Shown piece after piece: positions 35,700-44,653 of a stretch of DNA of 64,000 nucleotides. A program made the translations under genes and the position numbers. Every line of letters starts with the position of its first letter. The stretch's first letter is position 1. A model generated the notes under the pieces. The model did not search any database and had not been told where the DNA came from. It was given only the letters and a program-made list of their open reading frames with translations. This DNA is from JBGAHD01 sp044226395 (GTDB lineage Bacteria; Pseudomonadota; Gammaproteobacteria; Xanthomonadales; Ahniellaceae), in contig JBGAHD010000001.1 of NCBI GenBank assembly GCA_044226395.1, positions 1,178,001-1,242,000 of the forward strand. The letters run 5' to 3'.

Positions 35700-36839
35700 T
35701 TACACCTTGGCGACCGTGGCGGCCGGGATCGCGGCCGGTTGCGTGACCGCGGCCAGGGCCTGACGCAAGGTCGGACCGTTGGCGATGGCCATGAGCTTGT
35801 CGGCGTAGGCCGGATCCGTGGCATAACCCGCGCGCTGCAAGCCTTGCGCGAAGGCCTTCGCGTCGCCGCCCGTGGCCAAGGCATTGGCGTAGCGCGGACT
35901 GTTCTTGAGCAGATTCACGTAGTCGTCGAAGCTGCTCGCCACGTCGTCGTAACCGCGGAAGGATTGCGCGACGCGCACGTTCTGACCGCCGAGCACTTCG
36001 TGCGTGGGCAGATCGACGCGCGCGCCATTCCAGCCGCCCGTGGCCTTGATGCCGAAAATGTTGTTGCTGTCGCGCGCGAGCTTGCTCTTGCCCCAACCGG
36101 TTTCCAGCGCGGCCTGCGCGAACACGATTTCGGTCGGCACGCCCAGCGCGCGCGCGGCGCGTTCGGCGTGCGGCCAGACTTTGGCCACGAAGGCTTGACG
36201 CTCATCGCTGAGCGTCGCGGGATCGACCGTGATCGCGGTCGCGGACGCGGTGGCGGAAAGCGCCGTGTCCGTCGGCAGCTTGCACTCGGCCACCGGCATG
36301 GCCGGCAACGCGGGCAGACTCGGCGACAGACTCGGCGTGGCATCCAGATACGACGCGCCGGCGAAGGGATTGGGCGCGGCCATCGCGCTCGAGGCCGACA
36401 GCGCCGTCGTCGCTTGATACTGCGAAAGGCCACTGGCCGGCGCGAGCTTCATCGCCGGCGGCGCGGCCGCGGCGGCATTGGCCATCGTTGGCGGCAGACG
36501 CAAACTCGTGGGCATCGTCGCGTCGCCGTCGTCGGCGCCGGGCGCGAGGCCTTGTTGACGCAATTGCCCCACCAGCATGTCGGCAATGCCCAGACCGCCA
36601 TTGGCGGTGAGGCCCTTGACGATCTGCTTGTCGTACATCTCGCGATACATCGCGGCATCGCCAGGAAACATCGAATCGCCGAGTGAGGCCTGACGCATGG
36701 CGCCGACCATCATCTCGCCGAACAGATTCTCGAACTCGCGACCCACCGCTTCGACCGCGCGCGGATCACGCTGCGCGGCTTGCAGCTTGAGCTGATCGAG
36801 GTCGGGCGCGGTTTGCGCTAGCGGTCGCGGCGCGAACAT
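35700..36839 (-). CDS. flgJ: Flagellar rod cap and muramidase FlgJ
   Basis: The 379-residue protein is the dual-domain form. The N-terminal rod-scaffold domain (about 1-110) has FENLFGEMMVGAMRQASLGD; after an Ala/Pro/Ser-rich linker, a C-terminal glucosaminidase-type domain (about 215-375) has AQAALETGWGKS and SNNIFGIKATGGWNG. It caps the growing rod and opens the peptidoglycan. The catalytic Glu in ETGWGKS is present. The gene follows flgI by 1 bp. Confidence 0.96.
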   Translation of the reverse strand: MFAPRPLAQTAPDLDQLKLQAAQRDPRAVEAVGREFENLFGEMMVGAMRQASLGDSMFPGDAAMYREMYDKQIVKGLTANGGLGIADMLVGQLRQQGLAPGADDGDATMPTSLRLPPTMANAAAAAPPAMKLAPASGLSQYQATTALSASSAMAAPNPFAGASYLDATPSLSPSLPALPAMPVAECKLPTDTALSATASATAITVDPATLSDERQAFVAKVWPHAERAARALGVPTEIVFAQAALETGWGKSKLARDSNNIFGIKATGGWNGARVDLPTHEVLGGQNVRVAQSFRGYDDVASSFDDYVNLLKNSPRYANALATGGDAKAFAQGLQRAGYATDPAYADKLMAIANGPTLRQALAAVTQPAAIPAATVAKV

Positions 36840-36840
36840 C

Positions 36841-37947
36841 TCAGATCACCTCGAGCTCGGCGCGCAGCGCGCCGGCTTGCTTGAGCGCTTCCAGGATGGC
36901 GACGATGTCGCCCGGCGCGGCGCCGACTTGATTGACCGCGCGCACGATCTCGTCGAGCGACACGCCGCCTTCGAACACGAACATGCGCGTGCCCGATTCT
37001 TGCACGTTGACGTTGGACTCGGGCACGGCCACGGTCTCGCCATTGCTAAACGGCGCGGGCTGGGAGATGTTGGCGCCCTCGGTGATCGTCACCGTGAGCG
37101 ACCCGTGCGCGACCGCCGCCGGCAGCACGCGCACGTGCGAACCAATCACCACGGTGCCCGTGCGCGAATTGACCACGACCTTGGCCGCGGCCTCGCCCGG
37201 CGACACGTCCAGATTCTCGATCTTGGACATGAAGGCGATGCGCGCGCCGATGTCCATCGGCGCCTTGACGCTGATCGACACGGCATCGATGGGCGTGGCG
37301 GTCTCGGGACCGAACTCCTCGTTGACCACGGTGACCAGACGCTCGGCCGTGGTGAAATCGGCCTCGTGTAAATTCAACGTGACTTCGGGCAGCGAGTCGA
37401 AACCGGTATCGACCGCGCGTTCGACCAGCGCGCCATTGGGAATGCGGCCCGCGCTCGGCACGTTCACCGACACGCGCGAACCGTCCTTGCCCGACACGCC
37501 AAAACCGCCGACCACGACATTGCCCTGCGCGATCGCATAAACCTGACCATCGGAACCGCGCAGCGGCGTCATCAACAGACTGCCACCGCGCAGCGAGCCG
37601 GCATTGCCGATCGACGACACGGTGATGTCGATCGCCTGACCAGGCTTGGAAAATGCCGGCAGCTCGGCGTGCACGGCCACGGCGGCGACGTTCTTCAACT
37701 GCGGATTGACGCCCGGCGGCACGGTCACGCCCAGTTGCGAGAGCATGGTCTTCAAGCTCTGCACGGTGAACGGCGCCTGCGAGGTTTGATCGCCGGTGCC
37801 GTCCAGACCCACGACCAGGCCGTAGCCGATCAGCGGATTGCCGCGCACACCGGCGATGGAAGCGAGATCCTTCACGCGCTCGGCGCGCGCGCTGGCGCCG
37901 ACGATCAGCGCAAGCAGGACCAGGATCAAGCGCGTCGCGTGATTCAT
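36841..37947 (-). CDS. flgI: Flagellar P-ring protein FlgI
   Basis: The 368-residue protein has a signal peptide ending S-A-R-A before ERVKDLASIAGVRGN and the conserved GLVVGLDGTGDQT and MLSQLGVTVPPG motifs. FlgI forms the periplasmic P-ring around the rod after FlgA-assisted assembly; FlgA is encoded at 43.1 kb. It lies 10 bp downstream of flgH. Confidence 0.98.
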   Translation of the reverse strand: MNHATRLILVLLALIVGASARAERVKDLASIAGVRGNPLIGYGLVVGLDGTGDQTSQAPFTVQSLKTMLSQLGVTVPPGVNPQLKNVAAVAVHAELPAFSKPGQAIDITVSSIGNAGSLRGGSLLMTPLRGSDGQVYAIAQGNVVVGGFGVSGKDGSRVSVNVPSAGRIPNGALVERAVDTGFDSLPEVTLNLHEADFTTAERLVTVVNEEFGPETATPIDAVSISVKAPMDIGARIAFMSKIENLDVSPGEAAAKVVVNSRTGTVVIGSHVRVLPAAVAHGSLTVTITEGANISQPAPFSNGETVAVPESNVNVQESGTRMFVFEGGVSLDEIVRAVNQVGAAPGDIVAILEALKQAGALRAELEVI

Positions 37948-37957
37948 GGGCGTGGCC

Positions 37958-38635
37958 TCAGAACGGATGGATCACGGAGTCGAAAAATCGGGCGAGCCAG
38001 CCCTGAGCATTGCTCTGAGCCAGCTCGCCCCGCCCCGAATAAATGATGCGCGCGTCGGCCACGCGGCTCGACGAGATGGAGTTATCAGGACCGATATCGG
38101 CCGGACGCACGATGCCTTGAATGCGCACGTACTCCTCGCCGCGATTGAGCGCGATGCGCTTCTCGCCGCGAATCAGCAGATTGCCATTGGCCAGGCGCGC
38201 GGCGACGGTGACGGTGACATTGCCTTCGAGGCGATTGCTCTGGGCCGAATCGCCCTCGCCTTTGAACTCGCGCGCGCCGGACAGATCGGCTTCGAGCAGG
38301 TTCTTGCCATTGAGCGTCACGCCTTGACCGAGAATGGTCGGCGCGGCGATGGCGGTGGAGCTGTCTTTCTTGGTCGAGGTGCTGGCGCTCGAGCGCGCAT
38401 TGGTGCGCTCGACCAGGACCACGGTCAGAATGTCGCCGACGTTGCGCGCCTTCTGATCCTGAAACAAGGACATTTCGTAGCCCGCTTGATAGATCGCGCC
38501 CGGCGTGGCCGGCGGTGGCGCGGGCGGCGCCGGCGGCGTGGCGGCCCATTCGGCGTCGGCCTGATGGTCGCGCGGGCCCGCGCTGGCGCAAGCGCCGAGC
38601 AGCAGACCAAGGATCACGATGACGATGCGACGCAT
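37958..38635 (-). CDS. flgH: Flagellar L-ring lipoprotein FlgH
   Basis: The ATG at 38635 gives a lipoprotein signal (MRRIVIVILGLLLGAC with lipobox LGAC) and 225 residues. The FlgH body includes SLFQDQKARNVGDILTVVLVE and the IQGIVRPADIGPDNSI segment. The L-ring spans the outer membrane, consistent with a Gram-negative host. The upstream extension would destroy the lipobox and was excluded. Confidence 0.97.
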   Translation of the reverse strand: MRRIVIVILGLLLGACASAGPRDHQADAEWAATPPAPPAPPPATPGAIYQAGYEMSLFQDQKARNVGDILTVVLVERTNARSSASTSTKKDSSTAIAAPTILGQGVTLNGKNLLEADLSGAREFKGEGDSAQSNRLEGNVTVTVAARLANGNLLIRGEKRIALNRGEEYVRIQGIVRPADIGPDNSISSSRVADARIIYSGRGELAQSNAQGWLARFFDSVIHPF

Positions 38636-38642
38636 GACCACC

Positions 38643-39428
38643 TCAGACGGCCTGGTTGAGGAACTGCAGCATGTTGTCGGTGGTGGAGATGGCCTTGGCA
38701 TTGATCTCGTACGCGCGCTGCGTCTCGATCATGTTGACCAGTTCCTCGACCACGTTGACGTTGGAACTTTCCAGCGAGCCCTGACGCATCACGCCCAGCC
38801 CATTCAAACCTGCGGTGCCCGTCTGCGCGGGACCGCTCGCGGCGGTTTCCAAATACAAATTGTCGCCCTTGGGTTGAAGCCCCGGCGGATTGACGAAATC
38901 GGTGAGCTGGATGGTGCCGACCTGCGTCGGCGCGGCTTCGCCGGCGAGTTGCGCCGAGACCGTGCCATCGGTGCCGATGGTGATGCTCTGCGCGTTGCCG
39001 GGAATGGTGATGCCCGGTTGCACCACATAGCCTTCGGCGGTGACGAGTTGGCCCTGCGAGTCGACTTGGAAAGTCCCGTCGCGCGTATACGCGCTGGTGC
39101 CATCGGGCATCTGAATCTGAAAGAAGCCGCGACCATCGACCGCGAGATCGAGCGCATTGCCAGTCTGCACCAGATTGCCTTGAATGAAGGCTTTGTCGGT
39201 GGCGACCACGCGCACGCCGGTGCCGGTGGCCAGGCCCGTCGGCAACTGCGTCTGCTGCGTGCTCTGCGCGCCGGGTTGGCGCACTTGCTGATACAGCAGA
39301 TCCTCGAAGGCCACGCGGCCTTTCTTGAACGAGGTGGTGTTGACGTTGGCGAGGTTGTTCGACACCACGGCCATGCGCGTTTGCTGCGCTTCCAGGCCGG
39401 TCTTGGCGATCCACAGGGATTGTTCCAT
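38643..39428 (-). CDS. flgG: Flagellar distal rod protein FlgG
   Basis: The 261-residue protein matches FlgG: SLWIAKTGLEAQQTRMAVVSNNLANVNTTSFKK is conserved at the N terminus, and SSNVNVVEELVNMIETQRAYEINAKAIST at the C terminus. It builds the distal rod. The start is 41 bp past the flgF stop; normal length. Confidence 0.97.
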   Translation of the reverse strand: MEQSLWIAKTGLEAQQTRMAVVSNNLANVNTTSFKKGRVAFEDLLYQQVRQPGAQSTQQTQLPTGLATGTGVRVVATDKAFIQGNLVQTGNALDLAVDGRGFFQIQMPDGTSAYTRDGTFQVDSQGQLVTAEGYVVQPGITIPGNAQSITIGTDGTVSAQLAGEAAPTQVGTIQLTDFVNPPGLQPKGDNLYLETAASGPAQTGTAGLNGLGVMRQGSLESSNVNVVEELVNMIETQRAYEINAKAISTTDNMLQFLNQAV

Positions 39429-39469
39429 GACGCTCTCCGCGGCGCGTTATCGGCGCCAAGAAAAAATAC

Positions 39470-40210
39470 TTAACCCATGCGTAGCAAGGTTGATGCCGCG
39501 CGCTCGTTGTCCTCGGTGGTCTTCATCACCTTGACCTGCAGTTCGAACTGACGCGCCAGGCTGATCATGTTCGACAACTGCTCGGGCAGGTTGACGTTGC
39601 TCGATTCCAGCGCGCCCACCGCCAGGGTGTTGCCCGCGGCGGGCGTCACCGCCGCACCGGCCTTGACGTGAAAAAGCCCATCGCCGCCGCGCGTGAGATC
39701 CTGCTGCGCGATGTCGGCCACTTGCACGCGACCGACCACGGCCAGCGTCGACGCGCTCTGACCTTGCGGCACGATGGTGATGGTGCCGTCGGCGCCGATG
39801 CTCAGGCGATCGTGCGGCGGAATCGCGATCGGTCCGCCCTCGCCCATCACCGGCGAACCGCCAGCGGTGGTGAGCTGACCGAGTTGATTGACGCGCAACG
39901 AACCCGCGCGCGTGTACGCCGTCGAACCATCGGGCGCCTGCACCGCGATCCAGCCATTGGTCTTGACCGCGACATCGAGCGGGTTGCCCGTGGTCTCGAT
40001 CGAACCGGCCGAGGCATCGAACGAGGTCGGCAGCACTTCGCTGGCGACGCGCGACTGCAAGCCGTCGCCGGGAATCACGAAACTCTGCGTGGCTTGCAGA
40101 TCGGCGCGGAAACCCGGCGTCGTGGCATTGGCGATGTTGTGCGAGACCACGCGTTGCCCGGCAAGCGTGGCCTGGGCGCCGGTCATGGCCAGATATAGTG
40201 CGCGGTCCAT
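39470..40210 (-). CDS. flgF: Flagellar proximal rod protein FlgF
   Basis: From MDRALYLAMTGA at 40210 the protein has 246 residues with rod motifs at both ends (VVSHNIANATTPGFRAD and SSNVNLPEQLSNMISLARQFE). FlgF is a proximal rod subunit. I see no separate sigma-54 promoter in the 62-bp gap to flgE, so it is probably transcribed with upstream genes. Confidence 0.96.
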   Translation of the reverse strand: MDRALYLAMTGAQATLAGQRVVSHNIANATTPGFRADLQATQSFVIPGDGLQSRVASEVLPTSFDASAGSIETTGNPLDVAVKTNGWIAVQAPDGSTAYTRAGSLRVNQLGQLTTAGGSPVMGEGGPIAIPPHDRLSIGADGTITIVPQGQSASTLAVVGRVQVADIAQQDLTRGGDGLFHVKAGAAVTPAAGNTLAVGALESSNVNLPEQLSNMISLARQFELQVKVMKTTEDNERAASTLLRMG

Positions 40211-40272
40211 GTCGTGATCTCGTGTCGGTGTGAGTGGGACGCGGACGCTCACGCGCCCGCGTCAGCGGGTCA

Positions 40273-41496
40273 TCAGCGGATATTGATCACGGTCTGCGTG
40301 ATCTGATCGGCGGTGGTGATCATTTGCGCGTTCGCCTGGAAATTGCGTTGCGCGGTGATCATGGTCACCAGCTGCTCGGTCATGTCGACGTTGGACGCTT
40401 CGAGCGCGCCGGCTTGAATATCGCCGAAGCTCGACGTGCCGGCCGAACCGCGAATCGGCTGACCGGAGACATAGGTCTCGACCCAGTTCGTATCACCGAT
40501 CTGCGACAAGCCCTGCGCATTGGGGAAGTTGCTCAGCACGACCTGACCCAGCGGCGTCGATTGACCGTTGGTGTAGCGCGCTTGCACCACGCCTTCGTCA
40601 TCGACGGCGATGCCGGCCAGTCGTCCCGTGGTGTAACCATCCTGACGCAGCTGATTGACGTTCCAGGTATTGCCGTACTGCGTGGTCTTGGCGATATCCA
40701 GCGTGACATTGAGCGGCGCGGCGCCATTGGGCGGCGGGAACGTGATCGCGCTCAGCGCGATCTGACCACCCGCGGGCGAAGTCAGCGCGCCATTGGCGTC
40801 GAAGGTCAGCGTCTGCGCCGTGCCCACTTCCGTGCCGTCGACCACGGTGTGCAGCTGCCACTCGTTCGGATTCGCGGTCTTGACGTAGTACAGCGAGGCC
40901 GAGTGCGGGATGCCTTGCGAATCGTAAATCTGCAGCGAGGTCGTGCGGCTGTAGCTGTTGGCGACGGTCGGATCGAAGGTCGCCACCGTTGGTACTTTCT
41001 CATTGGCCGGCAGATTGTTGCCGACTTCGATCTTGCTCGTGGCCAGCGGCGGGCTATCGGTGGTGGTGAGCTGCAGATCGGCGAGCGTGCCGGTATTGAA
41101 ACCACCGCCGGTGATCGGCGGATACGACTGCAGGCGCGCGCCTTGCGAGTTGACCACGTAGCCATTGCGATCGACGCTGAAGGCGCCGGCGCGCGAATAC
41201 TGCGTCACGCCATTGTTCGACAGCGTGAAAAAGCCCTCGCCCGAGATCGCCATGTCCAGGGCGTTGTCGGTGAAGTCGATCGAGCCCTGCGCGAACTGCT
41301 GCGCCACGCGCTGCGTCTTCACGCCGGAGCCAACCTGGTTGGCGGCCGTGGCGCGCAGCGAATTGGCGAACAGATCGCCAAATTCCGCGCGCGACTTCTT
41401 GAAGCCGATGGTGTTGACGTTGGCGATGTTGTTCGCCGTGACGTTGAGTTCGGTCGAAGCGGCATGCAGGCCGCTCAAAGCAATGCGAAAAGTCAT
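40273..41496 (-). CDS. flgE: Flagellar hook protein FlgE
   Basis: The 407-residue hook protein has the N-terminal motif ANNIANVNTIGFKKSRAEFGDLF and C-terminal SNVDMTEQLVTMITAQRNFQANAQMI. A long variable central domain forms the outer hook surface. It lies 22 bp downstream of flgD, which caps the growing hook, and its length is set by FliK. Confidence 0.97.
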   Translation of the reverse strand: MTFRIALSGLHAASTELNVTANNIANVNTIGFKKSRAEFGDLFANSLRATAANQVGSGVKTQRVAQQFAQGSIDFTDNALDMAISGEGFFTLSNNGVTQYSRAGAFSVDRNGYVVNSQGARLQSYPPITGGGFNTGTLADLQLTTTDSPPLATSKIEVGNNLPANEKVPTVATFDPTVANSYSRTTSLQIYDSQGIPHSASLYYVKTANPNEWQLHTVVDGTEVGTAQTLTFDANGALTSPAGGQIALSAITFPPPNGAAPLNVTLDIAKTTQYGNTWNVNQLRQDGYTTGRLAGIAVDDEGVVQARYTNGQSTPLGQVVLSNFPNAQGLSQIGDTNWVETYVSGQPIRGSAGTSSFGDIQAGALEASNVDMTEQLVTMITAQRNFQANAQMITTADQITQTVINIR

Positions 41497-41518
41497 GGGT
41501 TTCTCCGTGCGTTGAGGT

Positions 41519-42175
41519 TCAGGCCGGACGACCGATCTGGATGATCTGGCTCAATGGAACGGGGCCGATGCCGTTCAAGTTCAAGACCGGTCCCTGCGCG
41601 GAGACCGAAATACTTTGCACGCGGGCGTTGATCGCGGTGGTCAACGTCGACGTGCCTTGCTTGGCGACGATCTTGTAGGTGCCCTCCGGCGCGCGCACGC
41701 CGTTTTCATCGGTGCCGTCCCACTTGAAATCGTTGGTGCCGACGATCTGATTCTGCAATTCGATGCGCTTGATCACCTTGCCCCGGGTGTCTTGGATCTC
41801 AATGTCGACCCGACCCGACTGCGGCACGTCGACCGCGCCGTTCATGCCACCGACTTGATCGAGCTTGAAGCTGTCGCTTTCCACCAGCGCCATCTTGTCG
41901 ATCAGGCTGGCGGAGGTCAGCAGCTGATCGCCGCCGATCACATTGGCCAGGCCCACCATGGTCTGCTGCATCTTCTCGATGCCCGACACGGTGGAGAACT
42001 GCGCGAGCTGGCCGAGAAACTCCTGGCTTCCCAGTGGCTTCATCGGGTCCTGATTCTTCAGCTGCGCCGTCATCAGGGTCAGGAAATCGGCCTGACCGAG
42101 TTCGGTGCGGCGATTCTCTTGCGCGGGCCGGGTCAGGCCCAGTTGCGAGTACACATCGACGGGAGTCGTGCTCAT
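41519..42175 (-). CDS. flgD: Flagellar hook-cap scaffold protein FlgD
   Basis: The 218-residue protein has the FlgD N-terminal signature (LGQADFLTLMTAQLKNQDPMKPLGSQEFLGQLAQFSTV) and an Ig-like C-terminal half with the FKWDGTDENGV segment. It is the scaffold needed for hook polymerisation. It follows flgC by 13 bp. Confidence 0.97.
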   Translation of the reverse strand: MSTTPVDVYSQLGLTRPAQENRRTELGQADFLTLMTAQLKNQDPMKPLGSQEFLGQLAQFSTVSGIEKMQQTMVGLANVIGGDQLLTSASLIDKMALVESDSFKLDQVGGMNGAVDVPQSGRVDIEIQDTRGKVIKRIELQNQIVGTNDFKWDGTDENGVRAPEGTYKIVAKQGTSTLTTAINARVQSISVSAQGPVLNLNGIGPVPLSQIIQIGRPA

Positions 42176-42188
42176 GCGTGCGGGCCTC

Positions 42189-42596
42189 CTATCGGCCCAG
42201 GTTGATCGTGCGCAGCATCAGGTCCTTGGCGGTGTTCATCACCTCGACGCTGCTTTGGTAGGAACGGGCGGCCGAAATCATGTCGACCATTTGCGTGACC
42301 GGATCGACGTTGGGCGCGAAGACATAGCCTTGCGCGTTGGCCTGCGGATGTCCGGGCTGATAGCGCGCGAGCGGTTCCTCTTGGCTTTGCACCACGCCAT
42401 CGACGCGCACCGAGGCGACGGCGGAATCCTTGGCGTCGGGCACGGCCTCGAACACCGGCATGCGCGCGCGATACACCGCTTCGGGCGTGGACGCGACGGA
42501 GTCGGCGTTGGCCAAGTTGCTCGCCACCGTGTTCAAGCGCACCGATTGCGCGGCGAGCGCGGAACCGGCGATATCGAAGATCTTGAAGCTCGACAT
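42189..42596 (-). CDS. flgC: Flagellar proximal rod protein FlgC
   Basis: The 135-residue rod protein has ASNLANADSVASTPEAVYRAR and NVDPVTQMVDMISAARSYQSSVEVMNT. I prefer the ATG at 42596 because AAGGG lies 9 bp upstream; another ATG two codons earlier (42602) overlaps the flgB stop (ATGA) but sits only 3 bp from that Shine-Dalgarno. Either choice differs by two residues. Confidence 0.95.
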   Translation of the reverse strand: MSSFKIFDIAGSALAAQSVRLNTVASNLANADSVASTPEAVYRARMPVFEAVPDAKDSAVASVRVDGVVQSQEEPLARYQPGHPQANAQGYVFAPNVDPVTQMVDMISAARSYQSSVEVMNTAKDLMLRTINLGR

Positions 42597-42598
42597 GA

Positions 42599-43006
42599 TC
42601 ATTCACCCTTGATCGCGCTGAGCAAGCCGCGAATGCGCGCGTCGAGAAAGGTCAGGCTGGCGTTGTATTGCACCGAGGCCTCGGCGAACGCCGCTTGTTC
42701 GACCTGGGGATCGACCGTGTTGCCATCGAGCGAGGGCTGCATCGGCACGCGATAGACCTCGCCCGCCGACGCGCCACTAAAGTTGCCGCCGGCGCCGCCG
42801 ATATGAGCATTGGCGCTGGTGTTCAGCGGCAAATTGCCGCCGTCACCCGTGGCCTGATCGAGCACTTGCGCGAAATCGATGTCACGCGCCTTGTAATTCG
42901 GCGTGTCGGCATTGGCGATGTTCGCGGCGAGTACTTCCAGGCGCTTGGCGCGCAGCGGCAAAGTCTGCGCGCTCAGTCCCAATAGATTGTCCAGTCGCAA
43001 GGTCAT
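42599..43006 (-). CDS. flgB: Flagellar proximal rod protein FlgB
   Basis: From MTLRLDNLLG at 43006 the protein has 135 residues with the FlgB motif VLAANIANADTPNYKARDIDF and a C-terminal rod motif (VQYNASLTFLDARIRGLLSAI). It is the first gene of the flgB-flgL series. Its sigma-54 promoter lies about 42 bp upstream. The longer frame would run across that promoter and was excluded. Confidence 0.96.
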   Translation of the reverse strand: MTLRLDNLLGLSAQTLPLRAKRLEVLAANIANADTPNYKARDIDFAQVLDQATGDGGNLPLNTSANAHIGGAGGNFSGASAGEVYRVPMQPSLDGNTVDPQVEQAAFAEASVQYNASLTFLDARIRGLLSAIKGE

Positions 43007-43046
43007 GGCTTCTCGCCTCGTGCGAGTGCGTGCACGGCATCGATCA

Positions 43047-43062
43047 GGCAAGGTCTGTGCCG
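43047..43062 (-). promoter_or_regulatory. Sigma-54 promoter of the flgB operon
   Basis: The minus strand reads CGGCACA-GACC-TTGCC, with GG-N10-GC spacing and the -12 GC about 42 bp upstream of the flgB ATG. It is back to back with the flgA promoter; the two -24 elements are about 20 bp apart. Confidence 0.82.
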
Positions 43063-43082
43063 CGCGGGCGCCTTTGGTCGCG

Positions 43083-43098
43083 CGGCACGACGCTTGCC
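43083..43098 (+). promoter_or_regulatory. Sigma-54 promoter of flgA
   Basis: The plus strand reads CGGCACG-ACGC-TTGCC, matching the sigma-54 consensus except for the first and last base, with GG-N10-GC spacing. The -12 GC lies 28 bp upstream of the flgA ATG. Confidence 0.85.
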
Positions 43099-43125
43099 TG
43101 TAGCGGTGCGTCACTGGAGAACCCC

Positions 43126-43797
43126 ATGCTCACCGCCCTGCCCTTGCTGCTCGCATCCGCCCTGGCCGGCCCCGCCGCCACCGATGGCGATTGGGAAGCG
43201 CCCGAGCGCATTCGCGCCGCGGCCAAGGCCGCGCTCGACGCGCGCGCGCGACCGGGCCAACGCGTGGAAGTGGAAGTCACGCTCGACGAGCGCCTGCGTC
43301 TGCCCGCGTGCGCGCGCGATCTGAGCGCGCGCGTGCAGAACGACACCAGCGTGGAAACGAGCTGCGATGACGCCGCGGGCTGGCGTATCTATGTGCCCGT
43401 GCGCGTGCGCCGCTTCGCCACGCTCGCGGTGCTCACGCGCAATCTCGCGCCGGGCGAGCGCATCGACGCCAACGCCATCGCCTGGGAAGAACGCGAACTC
43501 ACGCCACAGACCGCGCAAGGCATCGCCGCGCCAGCCACGGTCGAAGGCCTCGCGGCCACGCGCATGCTGATGTCCGGCACCGTGCTGACCGCTAGCGTGA
43601 TCAAGGCCCCGGCTGCCATTCGTCGGGGCGATACCGTGACCCTGACGGCCACGGCCGGTGGTCTTTCCGTGCGCGCCGTGGGCCAGGCCCTGGGCGATGG
43701 CGCGGCCGGAGATCGTATTGCAGTCAAGAACTTGAGCTCGCAACGCATCGTCCAGGGCGTGGTCGTCGAAGCCGGCCGCGTGGACGTGATTTTGTAA
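43126..43797 (+). CDS. flgA: P-ring assembly chaperone FlgA
   Basis: The ATG at 43126 follows GGAGA and gives 223 residues with a signal peptide (MLTALPLLLASALAGPAA). The C-terminal SAF-like domain has LAPGERIDANAIAWEERE, TRMLMSGTVLTASVIK and a final GVVVEAGRVDVIL. FlgA is the periplasmic chaperone of P-ring protein FlgI. It is divergent from flgB and followed by the flgM promoter. Confidence 0.95.
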   Translation: MLTALPLLLASALAGPAATDGDWEAPERIRAAAKAALDARARPGQRVEVEVTLDERLRLPACARDLSARVQNDTSVETSCDDAAGWRIYVPVRVRRFATLAVLTRNLAPGERIDANAIAWEERELTPQTAQGIAAPATVEGLAATRMLMSGTVLTASVIKAPAAIRRGDTVTLTATAGGLSVRAVGQALGDGAAGDRIAVKNLSSQRIVQGVVVEAGRVDVIL

Positions 43798-43831
43798 AAC
43801 AACTTCGATGCGGCGACGTAATCGCGACGCC

Positions 43832-43858
43832 TAAAGTTCCGAAAACTCACGCCGATAA
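43832..43858 (+). promoter_or_regulatory. Sigma-28 promoter of flgM-flgN
   Basis: TAAAGTTCC at 43832 and GCCGATAA at 43851-43858 are separated so that TAAA-N15-GCCGATAA is exact. It lies 30 bp upstream of the flgM ATG, giving FliA-dependent feedback expression of its own anti-sigma factor. Confidence 0.93.
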
Positions 43859-43887
43859 TCCGACACAGCAGTTCCGAGGACAGGCAC

Positions 43888-44205
43888 ATGAGCAACAAGA
43901 TCGATGGTCTGAGCGGCACCCGGACGGCGCAGTCGGTGGTCGAGATCACTACCAGCCGCGGCCAGAAAGCGCGCGAAACCAATGGCGCCAGCGAGACCAC
44001 CGCGACCAGTCAGGTCGATCGCGTGAGCCTCACCGACACGGCCGGCGACCTGCGCGCCATGGCCAAGGCGCTGACCGAAGCACCGCCGGTGGATTCCTCG
44101 CGCGTGGAAGCGGTCAAGCAAGCCATCTCCGATGGCAGCTTCCGCATCGACGCGCGCCGCATCGCGCAGAATCTGTTGAAGATGGATTCCGAGCTGATCA
44201 AATGA
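43888..44205 (+). CDS. flgM: Anti-sigma-28 factor FlgM
   Basis: This 105-residue protein has a disordered Ser/Thr-rich N-terminal half and a C-terminal sigma-binding half with SRVEAVKQAISDGSFRIDARRIAQNLL, the FlgM motif. It binds FliA until the hook is finished and it is exported. The stop overlaps flgN by 4 bp (ATGA). A GAGGA Shine-Dalgarno is upstream. Confidence 0.96.
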   Translation: MSNKIDGLSGTRTAQSVVEITTSRGQKARETNGASETTATSQVDRVSLTDTAGDLRAMAKALTEAPPVDSSRVEAVKQAISDGSFRIDARRIAQNLLKMDSELIK

Positions 44206-44567
44206 GCACCGAGCTCGATCAAGGCCTGCATGAACTCGCGCAGGCGCTGCAGGACGAACACGTTGCCCTGCGCGCGCGCGATGTCGAAGCACTGGCGCGC
44301 AACACGCCAGTCAAATTGCAGGCGCTGGGTCGTGTCGAAGCCCTGACGCGCGCCCTCGACGGCGCCACGGGAATGACGCCGACGCTGCGCGCGCGCGTCA
44401 CCGCGTTACTCGATCTCAATCGCCGCAATGGCGCGCTGATCGCCGCCAACCAACGCAGCACGCAACACGCCCTCACCCGACTGGGCCGCATCGGCTCGCC
44501 CTTCGGCTACGACGCCACGGGAACCCCGGACCGACACGCGATTCAAAGAGCGCTCGGCTCGGCGTGA
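44202..44567 (+). CDS. flgN: Flagellar export chaperone FlgN
   Basis: The 121-residue helical protein (LAQALQDEHVALRARDVEALARN, then LLDLNRRNGALIAANQR) has the FlgN size and pattern and overlaps flgM. In the family FlgN chaperones FlgK and FlgL to the export gate. Sequence conservation is low but the context is decisive. Confidence 0.88.
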   Translation: MSTELDQGLHELAQALQDEHVALRARDVEALARNTPVKLQALGRVEALTRALDGATGMTPTLRARVTALLDLNRRNGALIAANQRSTQHALTRLGRIGSPFGYDATGTPDRHAIQRALGSA

Positions 44568-44653
44568 TGACGTTCGTCGACACTCGATAATGAGAGTTCG
44601 ATCACAATAGCCACACCCTTTATACGAAGTCACATGCTTCGTGGAGGGTTTCG

